Source: an uncultured bacterium
GTDB lineage: Bacteria; Myxococcota_A; Bradymonadia; Bradymonadales; Bradymonadaceae
DNA length: 64,000 bases
Direction: 5' to 3'
Assembly: GCA_937981985.1 (NCBI GenBank)
Contig: CALJNB010000005.1
Location: 124,001 to 188,000, forward strand
Within the stretch, counting starts at the first letter, position 1. The number at the start of each line of letters is the position of its first letter. Positions 24,918-34,604 of the stretch are shown here, piece by piece. Made by a program: the position numbers and the translations under genes. The notes beneath the pieces are model-generated. The model had not been told where the DNA came from. It did not search any database and saw only the letters and a program-made list of their open reading frames with translations.

Positions 24918-25745
24918 TTAAGGTTGATTAATAAAATTTCGTAAACTATCGGCAAAGATCTGGGGAGTGTCTTCTGCCGGAGAATGCCCCGACGCATCGA
25001 TAATTTGTAAGTCTGACTCCAGGGCATTCGCGACTTTAGTCGCAAACTTTACCGAAATTACTCGATCTTTTCTTCCCCATAAGACTTTGGTTTTGCAATT
25101 TAGGGGCTCTAAGATTTTTTCGATGCACGCGGCCTCTAAAAGATCGGAACCCAGCCGAACCATATAGTGTAAGCGTTCACGTTCTTTATAGGGTTTAACA
25201 TAGCGATCGACTTCAACGTTGGACATCCTTTTCCCCTGCCACTGTAAGCGTTCGATCATTCGAAAAAAAGTTCGGCTGGCAAAGATTCGAGCTGCACTAA
25301 TGGGTAGACGTTTCGCGATGACGTCCTCTATCTTCCCTGATGGAATGTGTAAGCCCGGGTCGACTAGCATAACACTTTTCAGAGTTTCATTATCACGGGC
25401 GACTTCGTATGCCAGTGACGCTCCAAATGAGTGACCGACAAGGTGGTCGGGTTTTATTTTTTCAATGACCCGTGTGAGCCAAATGACATTATCTAACATT
25501 GTTGTTTTTATGGACTTATTTCGAAACGATTCGTCAAAACCATGACCGGGTAGGTCAATCATAACCAGGTGGAAATCATCTGATAAAAGATCGATCACTC
25601 TGGAGAACATAAGTCCATGAGACATGTAGCCATGAACAAGCAATACCGTCTCCTTTGTCGGATCGCCGGCTTCGAAAGCATGAATCGCCCCAGGATATGG
25701 ATCGAGTATCTGGTAAGTTGAATGTAGAGGGGTTGAAAAAGTCAA
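24918..25745 (-). CDS. Alpha/beta hydrolase
   Basis: This is a 275-residue alpha/beta-hydrolase fold. It has the oxyanion-hole region VLLVHGYMSHG and the nucleophile elbow VGHSFGASLA. A strand-6 acid lies near RKDRVISVKF, and the catalytic histidine is in IDASGHSPAED. The triad (Ser, Asp, His) is therefore complete. No cap domain signature or signal peptide is seen. The start at 25745 is a TTG with no nearby ATG; the next Met is at residue 41, inside the core. The substrate cannot be told from the sequence; esterase, peroxidase or lipase are possible. It probably sits in the same transcript as the SRPBCC-like gene (gap 35 bases). Confidence 0.9.
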   Translation of the reverse strand: MTFSTPLHSTYQILDPYPGAIHAFEAGDPTKETVLLVHGYMSHGLMFSRVIDLLSDDFHLVMIDLPGHGFDESFRNKSIKTTMLDNVIWLTRVIEKIKPDHLVGHSFGASLAYEVARDNETLKSVMLVDPGLHIPSGKIEDVIAKRLPISAARIFASRTFFRMIERLQWQGKRMSNVEVDRYVKPYKERERLHYMVRLGSDLLEAACIEKILEPLNCKTKVLWGRKDRVISVKFATKVANALESDLQIIDASGHSPAEDTPQIFADSLRNFINQP

Positions 25746-25780
25746 TGAATACTGCTGACTACAAGTGGATTGATGGCTTA

Positions 25781-26314
25781 CTAATCGAGGGTATCGAGGT
25801 ATTTTTCTACACCCCGATTCGCTTCTTTCATATTCGGCGTAATCATTTTTACTACAAATTTCTCAATAGCGCTGCCAACTTTCCCTGCAATCAATCGCGG
25901 TACACCTGGGATCTGTTTGGCATCCACACGGAGTTCTCCAAGTATATGAACTTCGGTTTTGTCGCCTTTCTTTTTGTAGGTGGTTTTTCCGCCGCACGAA
26001 ATAGCGTCACTTAGAAAGCCGACCTCCATATCCCAATCAACAGAAAATTCGTCATCGTTCCACTGTGCGGTGTCAGTCCACTGCATCATTTCTGGACTAA
26101 TAAACTTTTGGGCGAGTGCCGGTATCTCCTCGTCAGCTGCGTACCAAATATTTACAATTTTAACCGAATCTTCATCAACACGTTCGTAATCGGTGCGTTC
26201 AATATTTTGAACGGTGGGGAGGTATGGCAAGAGTTCAACCAAGTTATCGCGGAAGGTTTCGTAAACGGTGTCGCGATCAAAAGAGACGCTGTCAGTGATA
26301 TCGATTTTCGCCAT
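25781..26314 (-). CDS. SRPBCC/START-like protein (DUF2505-like)
   Basis: The 177-residue protein has the START-like pattern: an N-terminal amphipathic strand-helix (FDRDTVYETFRDNLVELLPYL), long alternating beta strands (VDWDMEVGFLSDAISCGGKTTYKKK in parts; EVHILGELRVDAKQIPGV), and a C-terminal alpha helix (AIEKFVVKMITPNMKEA). This helix-grip fold binds lipids or hydrophobic ligands. DUF2505 is the closest match I can name, at low certainty. It starts nine bases after the ferredoxin stop, so the pair is co-transcribed. Confidence 0.65.
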   Translation of the reverse strand: MAKIDITDSVSFDRDTVYETFRDNLVELLPYLPTVQNIERTDYERVDEDSVKIVNIWYAADEEIPALAQKFISPEMMQWTDTAQWNDDEFSVDWDMEVGFLSDAISCGGKTTYKKKGDKTEVHILGELRVDAKQIPGVPRLIAGKVGSAIEKFVVKMITPNMKEANRGVEKYLDTLD

Positions 26315-26323
26315 AATGTTGTC

Positions 26324-26668
26324 CTACGCCTTTTTATAGTTTTCAGGTTTCCAGCCAGCGAAATCAGCTGGCTGTCCTTCTTCGAAGAACTGAGCGTTGA
26401 GTTCAATGAAGGGAATCCATTTTTCTGGAGTATCGTCTTCTTCGAAGATAGCTTCAACCGGACAATCGGGTTCGCACGCACCACAATCGATGCAAATATC
26501 TGGATCGATGTAGAGCTGTAGATTTCCGAGCGCTGCTAGGCCCTCGTTTTCTCGAATCGCTTTAATCTCGTCGAGAGGTAGTGGGCCGATGATACAATCG
26601 ACTGGACATACGGAAACACAAATAGTGTCACATGTTCCGATACACGGTTCTGCGATTATAAATGCCAT
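26324..26668 (-). CDS. fdxA: Seven-iron ferredoxin of the FdxA type
   Basis: The protein has 114 residues and two Fe-S binding regions. The first is CIGTCDTICVSVCPVDC near the N-terminus, which would hold one cluster (3Fe-4S in FdxA). The second is CIDCGACEPDCPVEAIF, a full CxxCxxCxxxCP motif for a 4Fe-4S cluster. The C-terminal FIELNAQFFEEG part matches FdxA proteins. The segment between the clusters is longer than usual. It is an electron carrier in the cytoplasm. The strong TAAGGAG binding site and its own upstream region make it the first gene of the operon with 26314 and perhaps 25745. Confidence 0.92.
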   Translation of the reverse strand: MAFIIAEPCIGTCDTICVSVCPVDCIIGPLPLDEIKAIRENEGLAALGNLQLYIDPDICIDCGACEPDCPVEAIFEEDDTPEKWIPFIELNAQFFEEGQPADFAGWKPENYKKA

Positions 26669-26838
26669 CTTCTAACTCCTTAATACTTCGCCGCGTAAAT
26701 TGCGGTGCCCTATCATTTACAAAAATGAGCTTTACGCAACCCTATTTTTGGTCTTTTTTCGAGTTTCTCCACGGTTATCGTCTTTATCTTGATCGCTACT
26801 AGCGGTTTTAGACGAGATTTACTAACGTCGGCCGCATT

Positions 26839-29472
26839 ATGAATGAATCAAAAAACAATCTCTTTTGGGAGTCTCCAAAAGGTCTAAAGCTCGCGTTATC
26901 TATAACAATTGCTGTCGTTGGAGCTATCCTTTTTTGGAATATTTCAACTGTCGGTATTTGGGAGCCGTGGGAAGCGAATGACATTGTCGTAGCTGAAGAG
27001 TACGCGAAGAGAGGCGATGCACCCGTTAAGACCGAGGTGGGGCAAAGTTCGTGGAATTGGGCCGTACCAACCAAAGATGAGAAGCCCGTTTCTCGCTCTT
27101 TGTTAAAGACGATGTTATTGAGTAAAACCGTTGGAAATCTAGAGGTTAGTGGGACCAATCTGGGCACGATGGAGTTACGTTCTCGGATGCCGATCGCGTT
27201 ATTCATCTTTTTTGTCTGCCTGCTGGGTTTTTTCACTGTCCGTCGAAACATCGGCAACCTAGGGGCGATGATCAGCTCGATCGCCTTTGCGACGATGCCT
27301 GCGATCTTCATTGGTGCCCATAACCTAGGGAGTGAGATGATGTTGATCGGGTTTACAAGCGCGAGTCTGCTCGTCTTCGCGCTGGCCAAAACCGAGGCGC
27401 CGCGGAAAAAATGGGTTCTCGGTATTCTGTTTGGACTTTTCCTCGCAGCGGCATTTTTAGACCAACGGTTATTTGGATTTTATCTTCCACTCCTTGTTTT
27501 GAGTCTCGCCGCCCTCACGGAACATGTATTAGACTCAGAAAAGCGATTCGAAAAGCCAGATTGGATCATTCTTTCTGTCGGGTTACTGATCATTTTGGGG
27601 CTGTCAGCATGGAATTTTATAGCGTTGCCTGAAACAGAAAACGCTGAGTTTTTGCCCCATATATTACAATGGACTGCGGTGGTTAGCCCCATTGTAATTA
27701 TTTTATGCACTTTGCTTATCGGTAGAAGAACATGGGTGGGATCACTTCTTTTCTCCTTACCTTTTATTGTTGGTTTGCTTATTTCGGTACTGACTATCGC
27801 GGCCGTCGCATCTGCCTATGGTGACGTGAACCCTGTTTTATTGAAAGAGGGCAATATATTCGGAAAGATTCCGGTTTTAACATTTCTTCTGGAGAATCAG
27901 CTTTTTGATAAAAGCGTCATCAGCAAACATGTAACCTTTGACGTTTGGGTAAGACAGATAGGCTTTTCGATGTTGCCTTGGGCAGCTTTAGCACCCTTGG
28001 GTTTCGCGTTCCTCGCGCGTCCAGATGACGAATATTCTCCATTAAGACGCTTTGCTTTGGTTTGGATTGTGGTGACTTTCGTTTGGACGGCCGTTTCTTC
28101 AGCCTATAATCACTATTTTTTCTCCGCTTATTTTCCTATCGCTTTCGGAATCGGTGGTGCATTTTCTTCCGAGGTTTTTTGGAAAAAATTAAAAAAGGAA
28201 CCATTGGCAAAACTCGGGGTTGGGGTGTTCGCGATCGCGATTATTATGATGTTAGGAAAAGATATCGAACGTTTCCCGACGCGCTTTATCGAAGCGTATG
28301 TTGGAATGGCCGACGACGTCGATCTAGCAAAAGAATTTACGTACGGGCGTATCCAAAAAGCGATGAAATACGGATGGATGATGAGCTTGGGCGTATTCTT
28401 TTTTGGATGGATTTCTTTTACGTTTCTGAGTCTCTCAGAGCTAAAATCTCCCAAAACCTTTTTGAAAAACTTATTTTCAAAAGATCAAAGTTTAGAAAAA
28501 CACCTTCTGAAAAAGGAAGCGTTTTTGGAAGAAGGCCGGTTGGGCCAACTGGCGTCATTTTTTGAAAAGCCAAGACAGTTCATTCTATTTCTAAGCGCGA
28601 TCTTTACTATTTCGGCATTTATTGTGCTTTTGGTATTTGTTCCTAAACTCACTTTGAATTTGTCCCAACGTGGCGTTTTCGAAACTTATACGAAGCTTGC
28701 AGGGGAAAACGAATCTATATCGAAGTACCAAGTTTCGGGTAAAGAAAACTCGGTTTACTTAGGAGATATTGAAACCATACACGGAAATTCGAAATTTCTG
28801 GAAGCCTACGATCAAGATGCGCGCATGTTTGCGATCGTCTCAAGATCGAAGTTGGCTTCGATAAACCGGGACATTCGCCGCAAATATAAGGTTAATATTC
28901 CGGTTCTGGATGCTCGATCAAGCCGTCTTGTTTTGGTTAGCAATAAGTTAAAAGACAACGAAAAAGACGAGAACTTCATCGCAGATTTGATCGTTGAAGG
29001 AGAGCCAAAACCCCAATATCCGGTGTCAAAACAAATTGACGGAAAGACTGTAAACCCGGTTTTCGATGGGCAACTCGAGTTTATCGGTTACGACCTTGAT
29101 CGAGCGCCAAGCAAGGACGGATTAGTCGCCTATAAATGGGGCGAGAAAGCGACATTTACGTATTACTTCAAAGTACTTAAGAGTATGCCCGGCAATCAAA
29201 AAATCTTTCTCCATGTCGACCACCCAGGTGTCAGAATAAACGGCGACCACCAACCAAATAATGGCGTTTTTCCGACCAATTATTGGATGAAAGGCGATAT
29301 TGTTAAATCGGTGCATCCATTGGAAATTGAATCCTACTCGACACCAGGAAAGTATTCGATTCATTTCGGATTTTTTCTAGGTTCAAAGCGCGCCAAAGTC
29401 ACTCCTCAGAACTTACAAGACGGTCAGAACCGTGTCAGTCTTGGAAATATTCGAGTTAAATCGAAATTCTAA
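26839..29472 (+). CDS. GT-C family (GT39/ArnT-like) membrane glycosyltransferase
   Basis: The 877-residue integral membrane protein has 10 or more helices in its first 590 residues and a large extracytoplasmic C-terminal domain (about 600-877) of beta-rich character. Between the first helix and the loop is GIWEPWEANDIVVAEEYA, with acidic residues matching the catalytic D/E loop of lipid-linked sugar transferases. A hydrophilic periplasmic loop and several positive-inside loops follow. This family transfers a sugar from a polyprenyl-phosphate donor to proteins or lipid A. The acceptor is unknown. The gene is divergent from fdxA with about 170 bases between. Confidence 0.85.
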   Translation: MNESKNNLFWESPKGLKLALSITIAVVGAILFWNISTVGIWEPWEANDIVVAEEYAKRGDAPVKTEVGQSSWNWAVPTKDEKPVSRSLLKTMLLSKTVGNLEVSGTNLGTMELRSRMPIALFIFFVCLLGFFTVRRNIGNLGAMISSIAFATMPAIFIGAHNLGSEMMLIGFTSASLLVFALAKTEAPRKKWVLGILFGLFLAAAFLDQRLFGFYLPLLVLSLAALTEHVLDSEKRFEKPDWIILSVGLLIILGLSAWNFIALPETENAEFLPHILQWTAVVSPIVIILCTLLIGRRTWVGSLLFSLPFIVGLLISVLTIAAVASAYGDVNPVLLKEGNIFGKIPVLTFLLENQLFDKSVISKHVTFDVWVRQIGFSMLPWAALAPLGFAFLARPDDEYSPLRRFALVWIVVTFVWTAVSSAYNHYFFSAYFPIAFGIGGAFSSEVFWKKLKKEPLAKLGVGVFAIAIIMMLGKDIERFPTRFIEAYVGMADDVDLAKEFTYGRIQKAMKYGWMMSLGVFFFGWISFTFLSLSELKSPKTFLKNLFSKDQSLEKHLLKKEAFLEEGRLGQLASFFEKPRQFILFLSAIFTISAFIVLLVFVPKLTLNLSQRGVFETYTKLAGENESISKYQVSGKENSVYLGDIETIHGNSKFLEAYDQDARMFAIVSRSKLASINRDIRRKYKVNIPVLDARSSRLVLVSNKLKDNEKDENFIADLIVEGEPKPQYPVSKQIDGKTVNPVFDGQLEFIGYDLDRAPSKDGLVAYKWGEKATFTYYFKVLKSMPGNQKIFLHVDHPGVRINGDHQPNNGVFPTNYWMKGDIVKSVHPLEIESYSTPGKYSIHFGFFLGSKRAKVTPQNLQDGQNRVSLGNIRVKSKF

Positions 29473-29485
29473 CTGCTAAAGTCCT

Positions 29486-29502
29486 TATCAGAATTTCTGA
29501 TA
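29486..29502. promoter_or_regulatory. 17-bp perfect palindrome upstream of the pentapeptide/HSP90 operon
   Basis: TATCAGAATTTCTGATA is a perfect inverted repeat (8 bases each arm, one central base). It sits 14 bases after the glycosyltransferase stop and about 125 bases before the pentapeptide-repeat gene. It has the size of a dimeric repressor operator. It could instead be a short hairpin, but no T-run follows. Confidence 0.45.
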
Positions 29503-29625
29503 CTCTTTGGGGCGCACTCAATGAAGTGATTCTGGTCATCCTTTTGCGGCCTTTTTCCTGTAAAAAGAATTGGTGGAACCCCAGATTCTATGCGATAACC
29601 ATGGTCTAACTTGAGAGAGAAACAG

Positions 29626-31680
29626 ATGGAAAATCGGTCCCCTAGGCTTATCCTCGTCGCAGTTGCTGCGGCGATATTACTCGTTCTGCTTCTATTTATG
29701 AGTGTGGTTGGTATTCCCGTTGCGGTCCAAGCTACGTTGTCGACGATGATTGGTATGGGAACCATGTTTCTCTTGTTCGAAAGTTCAAAAATGTATGATG
29801 AACGAGGTTCAAGGCTCGAATCCGATGAGTTCGCAAGCATTGAAGCGCCGCGTCGGCCGGCGGCACTTAATCCGCCGACTCCGCTGGCGCCAGCGCCAGT
29901 GGTCGCGCCGGCTCAGGGTGGTAGTTCGTTTGCGAAAGCTCATCTGCCTGGCGTGACCTTGAAAGATGTTCGCCTTTCAAAAGTATGTCTCGATGAAGTC
30001 AATCTCGATGGCGCTGATTTGAGTGGCTCAGATTTGAAGGAAGCATCTCTAAAGAACGCGATACTAAAAAACGCGACCTTATCGAAAACGAATTTTAGTA
30101 AAGCAATTTTGACGGGTGCATCTCTCGATAAAGTGCAAGCTAACCACGCCACATTCGATGAAGCGTTGATGGGAGGGGCAAACCTAAATTCCGGAAATTT
30201 TGCATCAGCAAATTTTCGTGCGTCCAATCTAAACAGCGCGAGTTTAGAAAATGCTAATTTTACCGATGCCGAGATGGATCAAGTAAAGCTCAATAACGCT
30301 GAAATAAAGAATGCGAATTTCACACGTACAAAACTTCGTAACGCAGATCTTAGTAACCTGACCGCGATGGAGTGTAATCTTAGTGAAGCCGATCTTTCGG
30401 GTGCGAAGTTACCTAGTACTCGTTTAGATATGAGTATTTTAAAAAATACGATCCTCATTGGTTCGTCCGGAGAAGGTGCGGGTTTTCAAAAAGTGAAGTT
30501 TACCGGCACGAAGCTATCGGAGGCGGTCTACGAGCGTTCCAATTTTAGTGGCGCCGTTTTTGATGACGCTCAATTGAATAACGGTCGTTTTGAAGGTTGT
30601 GATTTCTCGGGCTCTACGTTCGTGAGAACGAATTTTGAGAATAGTAATCTTTCGCAATCTAACTTTTCGGCAACAGATCTCACGCAAGCCAAACTTGACG
30701 GAACGACTTTAATTTCTTGTAACTTCAAACAAGCGAAACTTGGAAAAATGTCTTTCGCTGAGCTGCGATTGTCCGGTGCTGATTTGCGGAGTGCGACGAT
30801 CTCTTATTGTGACTTTCGTCGCACCGATCTGAACAAGGCCCTTTTAGAGCGCGCAAATGCGAATCATAGTAATTTTTCTGGAGCAAATTTGGCCGGTGCA
30901 GATTTAAGAAACGTGAATCTAGCGAACGCAAATTTGGAACACGCCAACTTTACAGGAGCAGATCTATCGGGTGCCAATTTAAGCGATTGCGATTGTAAAC
31001 ACTCAAACTTTACGAATGCTAAACTTGACGGTGCACAGCTTTTGCGCTGCGAGTTTACAGATGCCATTTTTGACGGCGCGATTCTTAATAAAGCGAATTT
31101 AAGTTCTGCGAACGTTGAAGACGTCGATTTTACACGGGCGCGAGTCGATCAGATTATTCGTGTCGGGATACGTGAAAATATTCTTACGCGTTGGCCGCAA
31201 GGAGTTGATTTCGCTACGACTCCGAAGATTGATGATTCGAACGCGACAAATTTAGGTGCGCCTAACGTCGCAAACGAAATGTCTTCACTACATGGGATTA
31301 ACGAACTCGCAAAACTTGCCGGGCTTTCAAAAACCCAAGAGGTCGTAGAAGGCGCGATTTCGCACGAAAAAGCCACTGTTGACTCTGTGGGGACTACCGA
31401 GCAAATGTTTAGCGGAAAAGACGGTCCAGCCAAGAAAGGTTTTGGTACGGTTAAGATTGCTTCTTCGGAAGTAGAGATTATTGACAATCCATCAGCGGCA
31501 CCGCCAGTATTGCCTGCGCCAACATTCGAAATCGAAAAAACGCTTGTTAAAAAATCGTTAAAGGATATCGAAAAGAATTCCAACGAGAAACCGGTAGATG
31601 AATTAGAAGAAGAGGAAATGGATTCTACGGAGCAGTTAACCATAAAGGATAAAGAGCTACACAAAAAGGACATCAAGTAA
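29626..31680 (+). CDS. Membrane-anchored pentapeptide-repeat protein
   Basis: The start is placed at ATG 29626 because of the GAGAGA binding site before it (an in-frame TTG lies at 29611). Two hydrophobic helices (about residues 9-28 and 34-50) anchor the protein. Then comes an A/P-rich linker. About 400 residues of pentapeptide repeats follow, of the form A(D/N)LxX and FxX, e.g. LDGADLSGSDLKEASLKNA. They make a right-handed beta-helix. The last 130 residues are acidic and disordered (ELEEEEMDSTEQL). Pentapeptide proteins often mimic DNA or bind partners; there is no catalytic motif. The stop precedes the HSP90-like ATG by one base. Confidence 0.9.
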   Translation: MENRSPRLILVAVAAAILLVLLLFMSVVGIPVAVQATLSTMIGMGTMFLLFESSKMYDERGSRLESDEFASIEAPRRPAALNPPTPLAPAPVVAPAQGGSSFAKAHLPGVTLKDVRLSKVCLDEVNLDGADLSGSDLKEASLKNAILKNATLSKTNFSKAILTGASLDKVQANHATFDEALMGGANLNSGNFASANFRASNLNSASLENANFTDAEMDQVKLNNAEIKNANFTRTKLRNADLSNLTAMECNLSEADLSGAKLPSTRLDMSILKNTILIGSSGEGAGFQKVKFTGTKLSEAVYERSNFSGAVFDDAQLNNGRFEGCDFSGSTFVRTNFENSNLSQSNFSATDLTQAKLDGTTLISCNFKQAKLGKMSFAELRLSGADLRSATISYCDFRRTDLNKALLERANANHSNFSGANLAGADLRNVNLANANLEHANFTGADLSGANLSDCDCKHSNFTNAKLDGAQLLRCEFTDAIFDGAILNKANLSSANVEDVDFTRARVDQIIRVGIRENILTRWPQGVDFATTPKIDDSNATNLGAPNVANEMSSLHGINELAKLAGLSKTQEVVEGAISHEKATVDSVGTTEQMFSGKDGPAKKGFGTVKIASSEVEIIDNPSAAPPVLPAPTFEIEKTLVKKSLKDIEKNSNEKPVDELEEEEMDSTEQLTIKDKELHKKDIK

Positions 31681-31681
31681 G

Positions 31682-33508
31682 ATGAACGAGCACAAATTCA
31701 AAATAAATCTTGGTGGGATGATCGATCTTTTAAGTAATCATCTTTACAATAGTCCCAATGTCTATATCCGTGAATTATTGCAAAATGGCGTAGATGCAAT
31801 CACGGCAAGAAAAGAAATTCAATCCGATTATGAAGGGCGGATTTCCATTCACGTAGGTGTAGCAGAGGACGGTCGATCAAAAATCGTTTTTGAGGACAAC
31901 GGCGTTGGTTTGACCGAAGAAGAAACACATACTTTCCTTTCCACGATCGGCGAATCCTCCAAGAAAGCTGGTGACCTCGAAGATTCTCGTTCAGATTACA
32001 TCGGCCAGTTTGGCATCGGTTTGCTTTCTTGTTTTGTTGTGAGTGACGAAATTGTTGTGATAACAAAATCTGCAAAAGGCAACGACGCAAAAGTTGTGGA
32101 ATGGCGAGGTCGTCATGATGGGACCTACTCCATAACGACGAGGACGGATGATAAGGTAGAGCCTGGTACGACTGTTTTTCTTCTTTCTAAAGACCATTTT
32201 GAAGAATGGTTCGAAGAAGAGAGGGTTCTTGAGTTGACGAAACATTTTGGGGCGTTATTGCCCTTTCCGGTCGTCGTTGGAAGTGGCAATCGTGAACACG
32301 TCGTAAACATAACTCCACCTTGGAAACAGGAGTTTGATTCTCGAACTGCCGAATGGGACGCCTATATGGCGTTTGGAAAAGAGATGTTTGACCAAGATTT
32401 CTTTAGTTGCATCCCATTGACGTCCGACGTGGGAGAAGTTGAAGGAATTGCCTATATCTTATCATATTCGCCGAATCCGACGGCAACGAAAAAACATCGT
32501 GTCTATTTGAAGAATATGCTGCTTTCAGAAACTTCCGAGAATCTGCTTCCTAAGTGGGCGTTTTTCGTCACCTGCGTAATCAATACCACCGGATTAAGAC
32601 CTACCGCATCTCGCGATTCTTTTTATGAGGACGATACGCTTGCTGATACTCGTACAGCACTTGGAAACTCTCTTATTTCCTATCTTATTCGTTTAAAAGA
32701 AACGGACCCGAAGCGCTTAGAAACCTTGATTAGTTTACATTATCGCGCGATTAAGGCGTTGTGCGTCTACGATGATGATTTTTGTCGGATTTTTGCTGAT
32801 TGGCTTCCATTTGAAACCTCATTGGGTAGAACGACTTTGGGAGAATTCCGTAAAAACGCAAAGATAGTGAAGTACGTTCCAAGCGTTGACGTTTTTCGTC
32901 AGATTGCTCAAGTCGCAGCTTCCCAATCCGTCGGAATTATCAACGCAGGGTACAGCTATGATGTTGATATTATAGAAAAATTACCTCGGGTTTTTAAGGG
33001 GCTAAAAGTCGAACGCGTTGATTCAACTGATCTGTCAGATTCATTCGAAAGTTTGAATAGCGAAGAATCAGAAAGTGCAGCTCGGTTTTTGGCAATCGCC
33101 AATCTTGCGCTCAAGCCTTTTCAATGCAAGGCCGACGTTCAAAAGTTTGAACCAGCCGATCTACCTGCGCTTTTTCTAGCGGGTGAAGATGTAAAATTTA
33201 TGCGTTCGCTTCAAAAGTCCAAAGAGGTCTCCGATGATCATTGGACTTCAATTCTTGATAATATCGCGGGATCCGCGAAAGGCGATGGCGTAGCACAACT
33301 TTGCTTTAATTACCGAAATCCGTTGGCGCGAAAACTTATTGGGATTTCGGATAAAGAAGTGCTCAAACTTTCAGTCCATATGCTTTACGTCCAATCGTTA
33401 TTGATGGGCCATCATCCTTTATCAGCCCGCGAGATGACCCTACTCAATACCGGATTAATCGATCTCATAGAGCTCTCGATTGGTGATGATGAAAATTGGA
33501 TAAATTGA
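31682..33508 (+). CDS. Divergent HSP90-family ATPase
   Basis: The 608-residue protein has a GHKL-type ATP-binding domain. The N box appears as YIRELLQNGVDAITARKEI (canonical HSP90 has NASDA where this one has NGVDA). The G1 box is FEDNGVGLTEEET, the lid is STIGESSKK, and G2 is YIGQFGIGLLSCFVV. A GTTVFLL motif ends the domain. The middle domain contains NTTGLRPTASRDSFYED, as in HtpG-like proteins. The last 150 residues differ from HtpG. It is a chaperone-like ATPase of the HSP90 family, not a canonical HtpG. It is flanked by a pentapeptide-repeat anchor and a TPR-like protein in one operon. Confidence 0.9.
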   Translation: MNEHKFKINLGGMIDLLSNHLYNSPNVYIRELLQNGVDAITARKEIQSDYEGRISIHVGVAEDGRSKIVFEDNGVGLTEEETHTFLSTIGESSKKAGDLEDSRSDYIGQFGIGLLSCFVVSDEIVVITKSAKGNDAKVVEWRGRHDGTYSITTRTDDKVEPGTTVFLLSKDHFEEWFEEERVLELTKHFGALLPFPVVVGSGNREHVVNITPPWKQEFDSRTAEWDAYMAFGKEMFDQDFFSCIPLTSDVGEVEGIAYILSYSPNPTATKKHRVYLKNMLLSETSENLLPKWAFFVTCVINTTGLRPTASRDSFYEDDTLADTRTALGNSLISYLIRLKETDPKRLETLISLHYRAIKALCVYDDDFCRIFADWLPFETSLGRTTLGEFRKNAKIVKYVPSVDVFRQIAQVAASQSVGIINAGYSYDVDIIEKLPRVFKGLKVERVDSTDLSDSFESLNSEESESAARFLAIANLALKPFQCKADVQKFEPADLPALFLAGEDVKFMRSLQKSKEVSDDHWTSILDNIAGSAKGDGVAQLCFNYRNPLARKLIGISDKEVLKLSVHMLYVQSLLMGHHPLSAREMTLLNTGLIDLIELSIGDDENWIN

Positions 33509-33509
33509 A

Positions 33510-34604
33510 ATGAAAGAAAACGAAATTTTGTCTCGCCTCGAAGAGGCCGAGCATCTCGAATATGGCGAAGAACAAGTTCGTCTTATTCAGAGTACTGTGG
33601 ATGCCGCCGATACCTACCAGAATGAGGAACTTCAATTTATCACGCGTTTGGCGCTTGTGACTGCCGGTATTTTTTCTGGTTTTATCGAGACGGCCATTAT
33701 TTCTTTCTGTTGGTGTTTAGCGACATACGATAAAGATAGAGAAAAGTTCGAAGATTTTGAGCACGATATTTTGTGGGCCTATAAGTGGATCGGTCAAAAT
33801 ATGATCCTTTTCGCGTCGATCGATAAAGCGCGGCAACTTGATTTAATTCAAGATTTTGAACGTAGGTATAAAGAGGAAGGAATTAGTTTGAGGCCGATTC
33901 ATGCGCAGCAGGTTCTTAATGCTATCGCGCTCGGGGATAGTAAGGAGGCGGTCCAATCGGCACTAACGGCTTTCTCTCAAGCTCCCTCTGATTTTTATTC
34001 GGATTGTGTTGCGTGTGAGCAAAATTTTCTTGTTGAAGTGGCTTTGTATCAAGAGGACGTTAAAAAGGCTGCGCGTTATGCTGCGCCGATTTTCAACGGT
34101 TCTAAAGTCTGTGCCGAGGTACCTCATATTACCTACGCGATTATGACGCTACCGACACTCTACAACGGCGATTTCGAATTGGCGAAAACATACGCAAAAG
34201 AAGCTGAACGACTCTGTTTGGGGAACCGAGATTTTATTCATGAGCTTTCCGATCTCATTGCATACCATGTCGCGGTCAAACAATTTGACGATGCATTACG
34301 CATATTCAACGCTGTGTACCGTTGGGAGTTTGAAACACGCGTTGATAACAGAAAGCAACGTTTTTGTGCTGCTGCAGCCCTTTTATTCGAATTCTTACCT
34401 GAACAAAAGCTGACCTTAAGTTTACCCGCCAGTTCAGATATTTTTTCGGAAGACGGACAATATTGCTGTTCTGAATTAGTGAGCTTTTATACTAAGCGGT
34501 CCAATTTTATCGCGTCCGAATTCGATCGACGTAACGAAAATTCGCATACTTCAAATGAGTTAGAGAAATTTCGGGCAACGATCAGACGTTATGCTTCCCC
34601 GTAA
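33510..34604 (+). CDS. TPR-like helical protein, partner of HSP90-like ATPase
   Basis: The 364-residue protein is almost wholly helical, with repeated pairs (e.g. LQFITRLALVTAGIFSG; AVQSALTAFSQAPSDFYSD; AKTYAKEAERLCLGNR; FDDALRIFNAVYRWEF). The spacing of about 34 residues fits TPR units, although consensus residues are weak. Many cysteines are present but without a metal pattern. It starts one base after the HSP90-like stop and its TAA overlaps the flippase ATG (TAATG). TPR proteins commonly bind HSP90 partners, so a client-adaptor role is inferred here. Confidence 0.75.
   Translation: MKENEILSRLEEAEHLEYGEEQVRLIQSTVDAADTYQNEELQFITRLALVTAGIFSGFIETAIISFCWCLATYDKDREKFEDFEHDILWAYKWIGQNMILFASIDKARQLDLIQDFERRYKEEGISLRPIHAQQVLNAIALGDSKEAVQSALTAFSQAPSDFYSDCVACEQNFLVEVALYQEDVKKAARYAAPIFNGSKVCAEVPHITYAIMTLPTLYNGDFELAKTYAKEAERLCLGNRDFIHELSDLIAYHVAVKQFDDALRIFNAVYRWEFETRVDNRKQRFCAAAALLFEFLPEQKLTLSLPASSDIFSEDGQYCCSELVSFYTKRSNFIASEFDRRNENSHTSNELEKFRATIRRYASP

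Noticed and set aside
24734-25045. Minus-strand frame bridging the VWA gene and the hydrolase gene
   Set aside because: It overlaps the coding ends of both well supported genes in another frame and shows no coherent domain or ribosome binding site.
30000-31150. Regularly repeated DNA in the pentapeptide gene as a possible CRISPR or tandem repeat
   Set aside because: The repetition is at the five-residue protein level, not exact at the DNA level, and lies within one long open frame.
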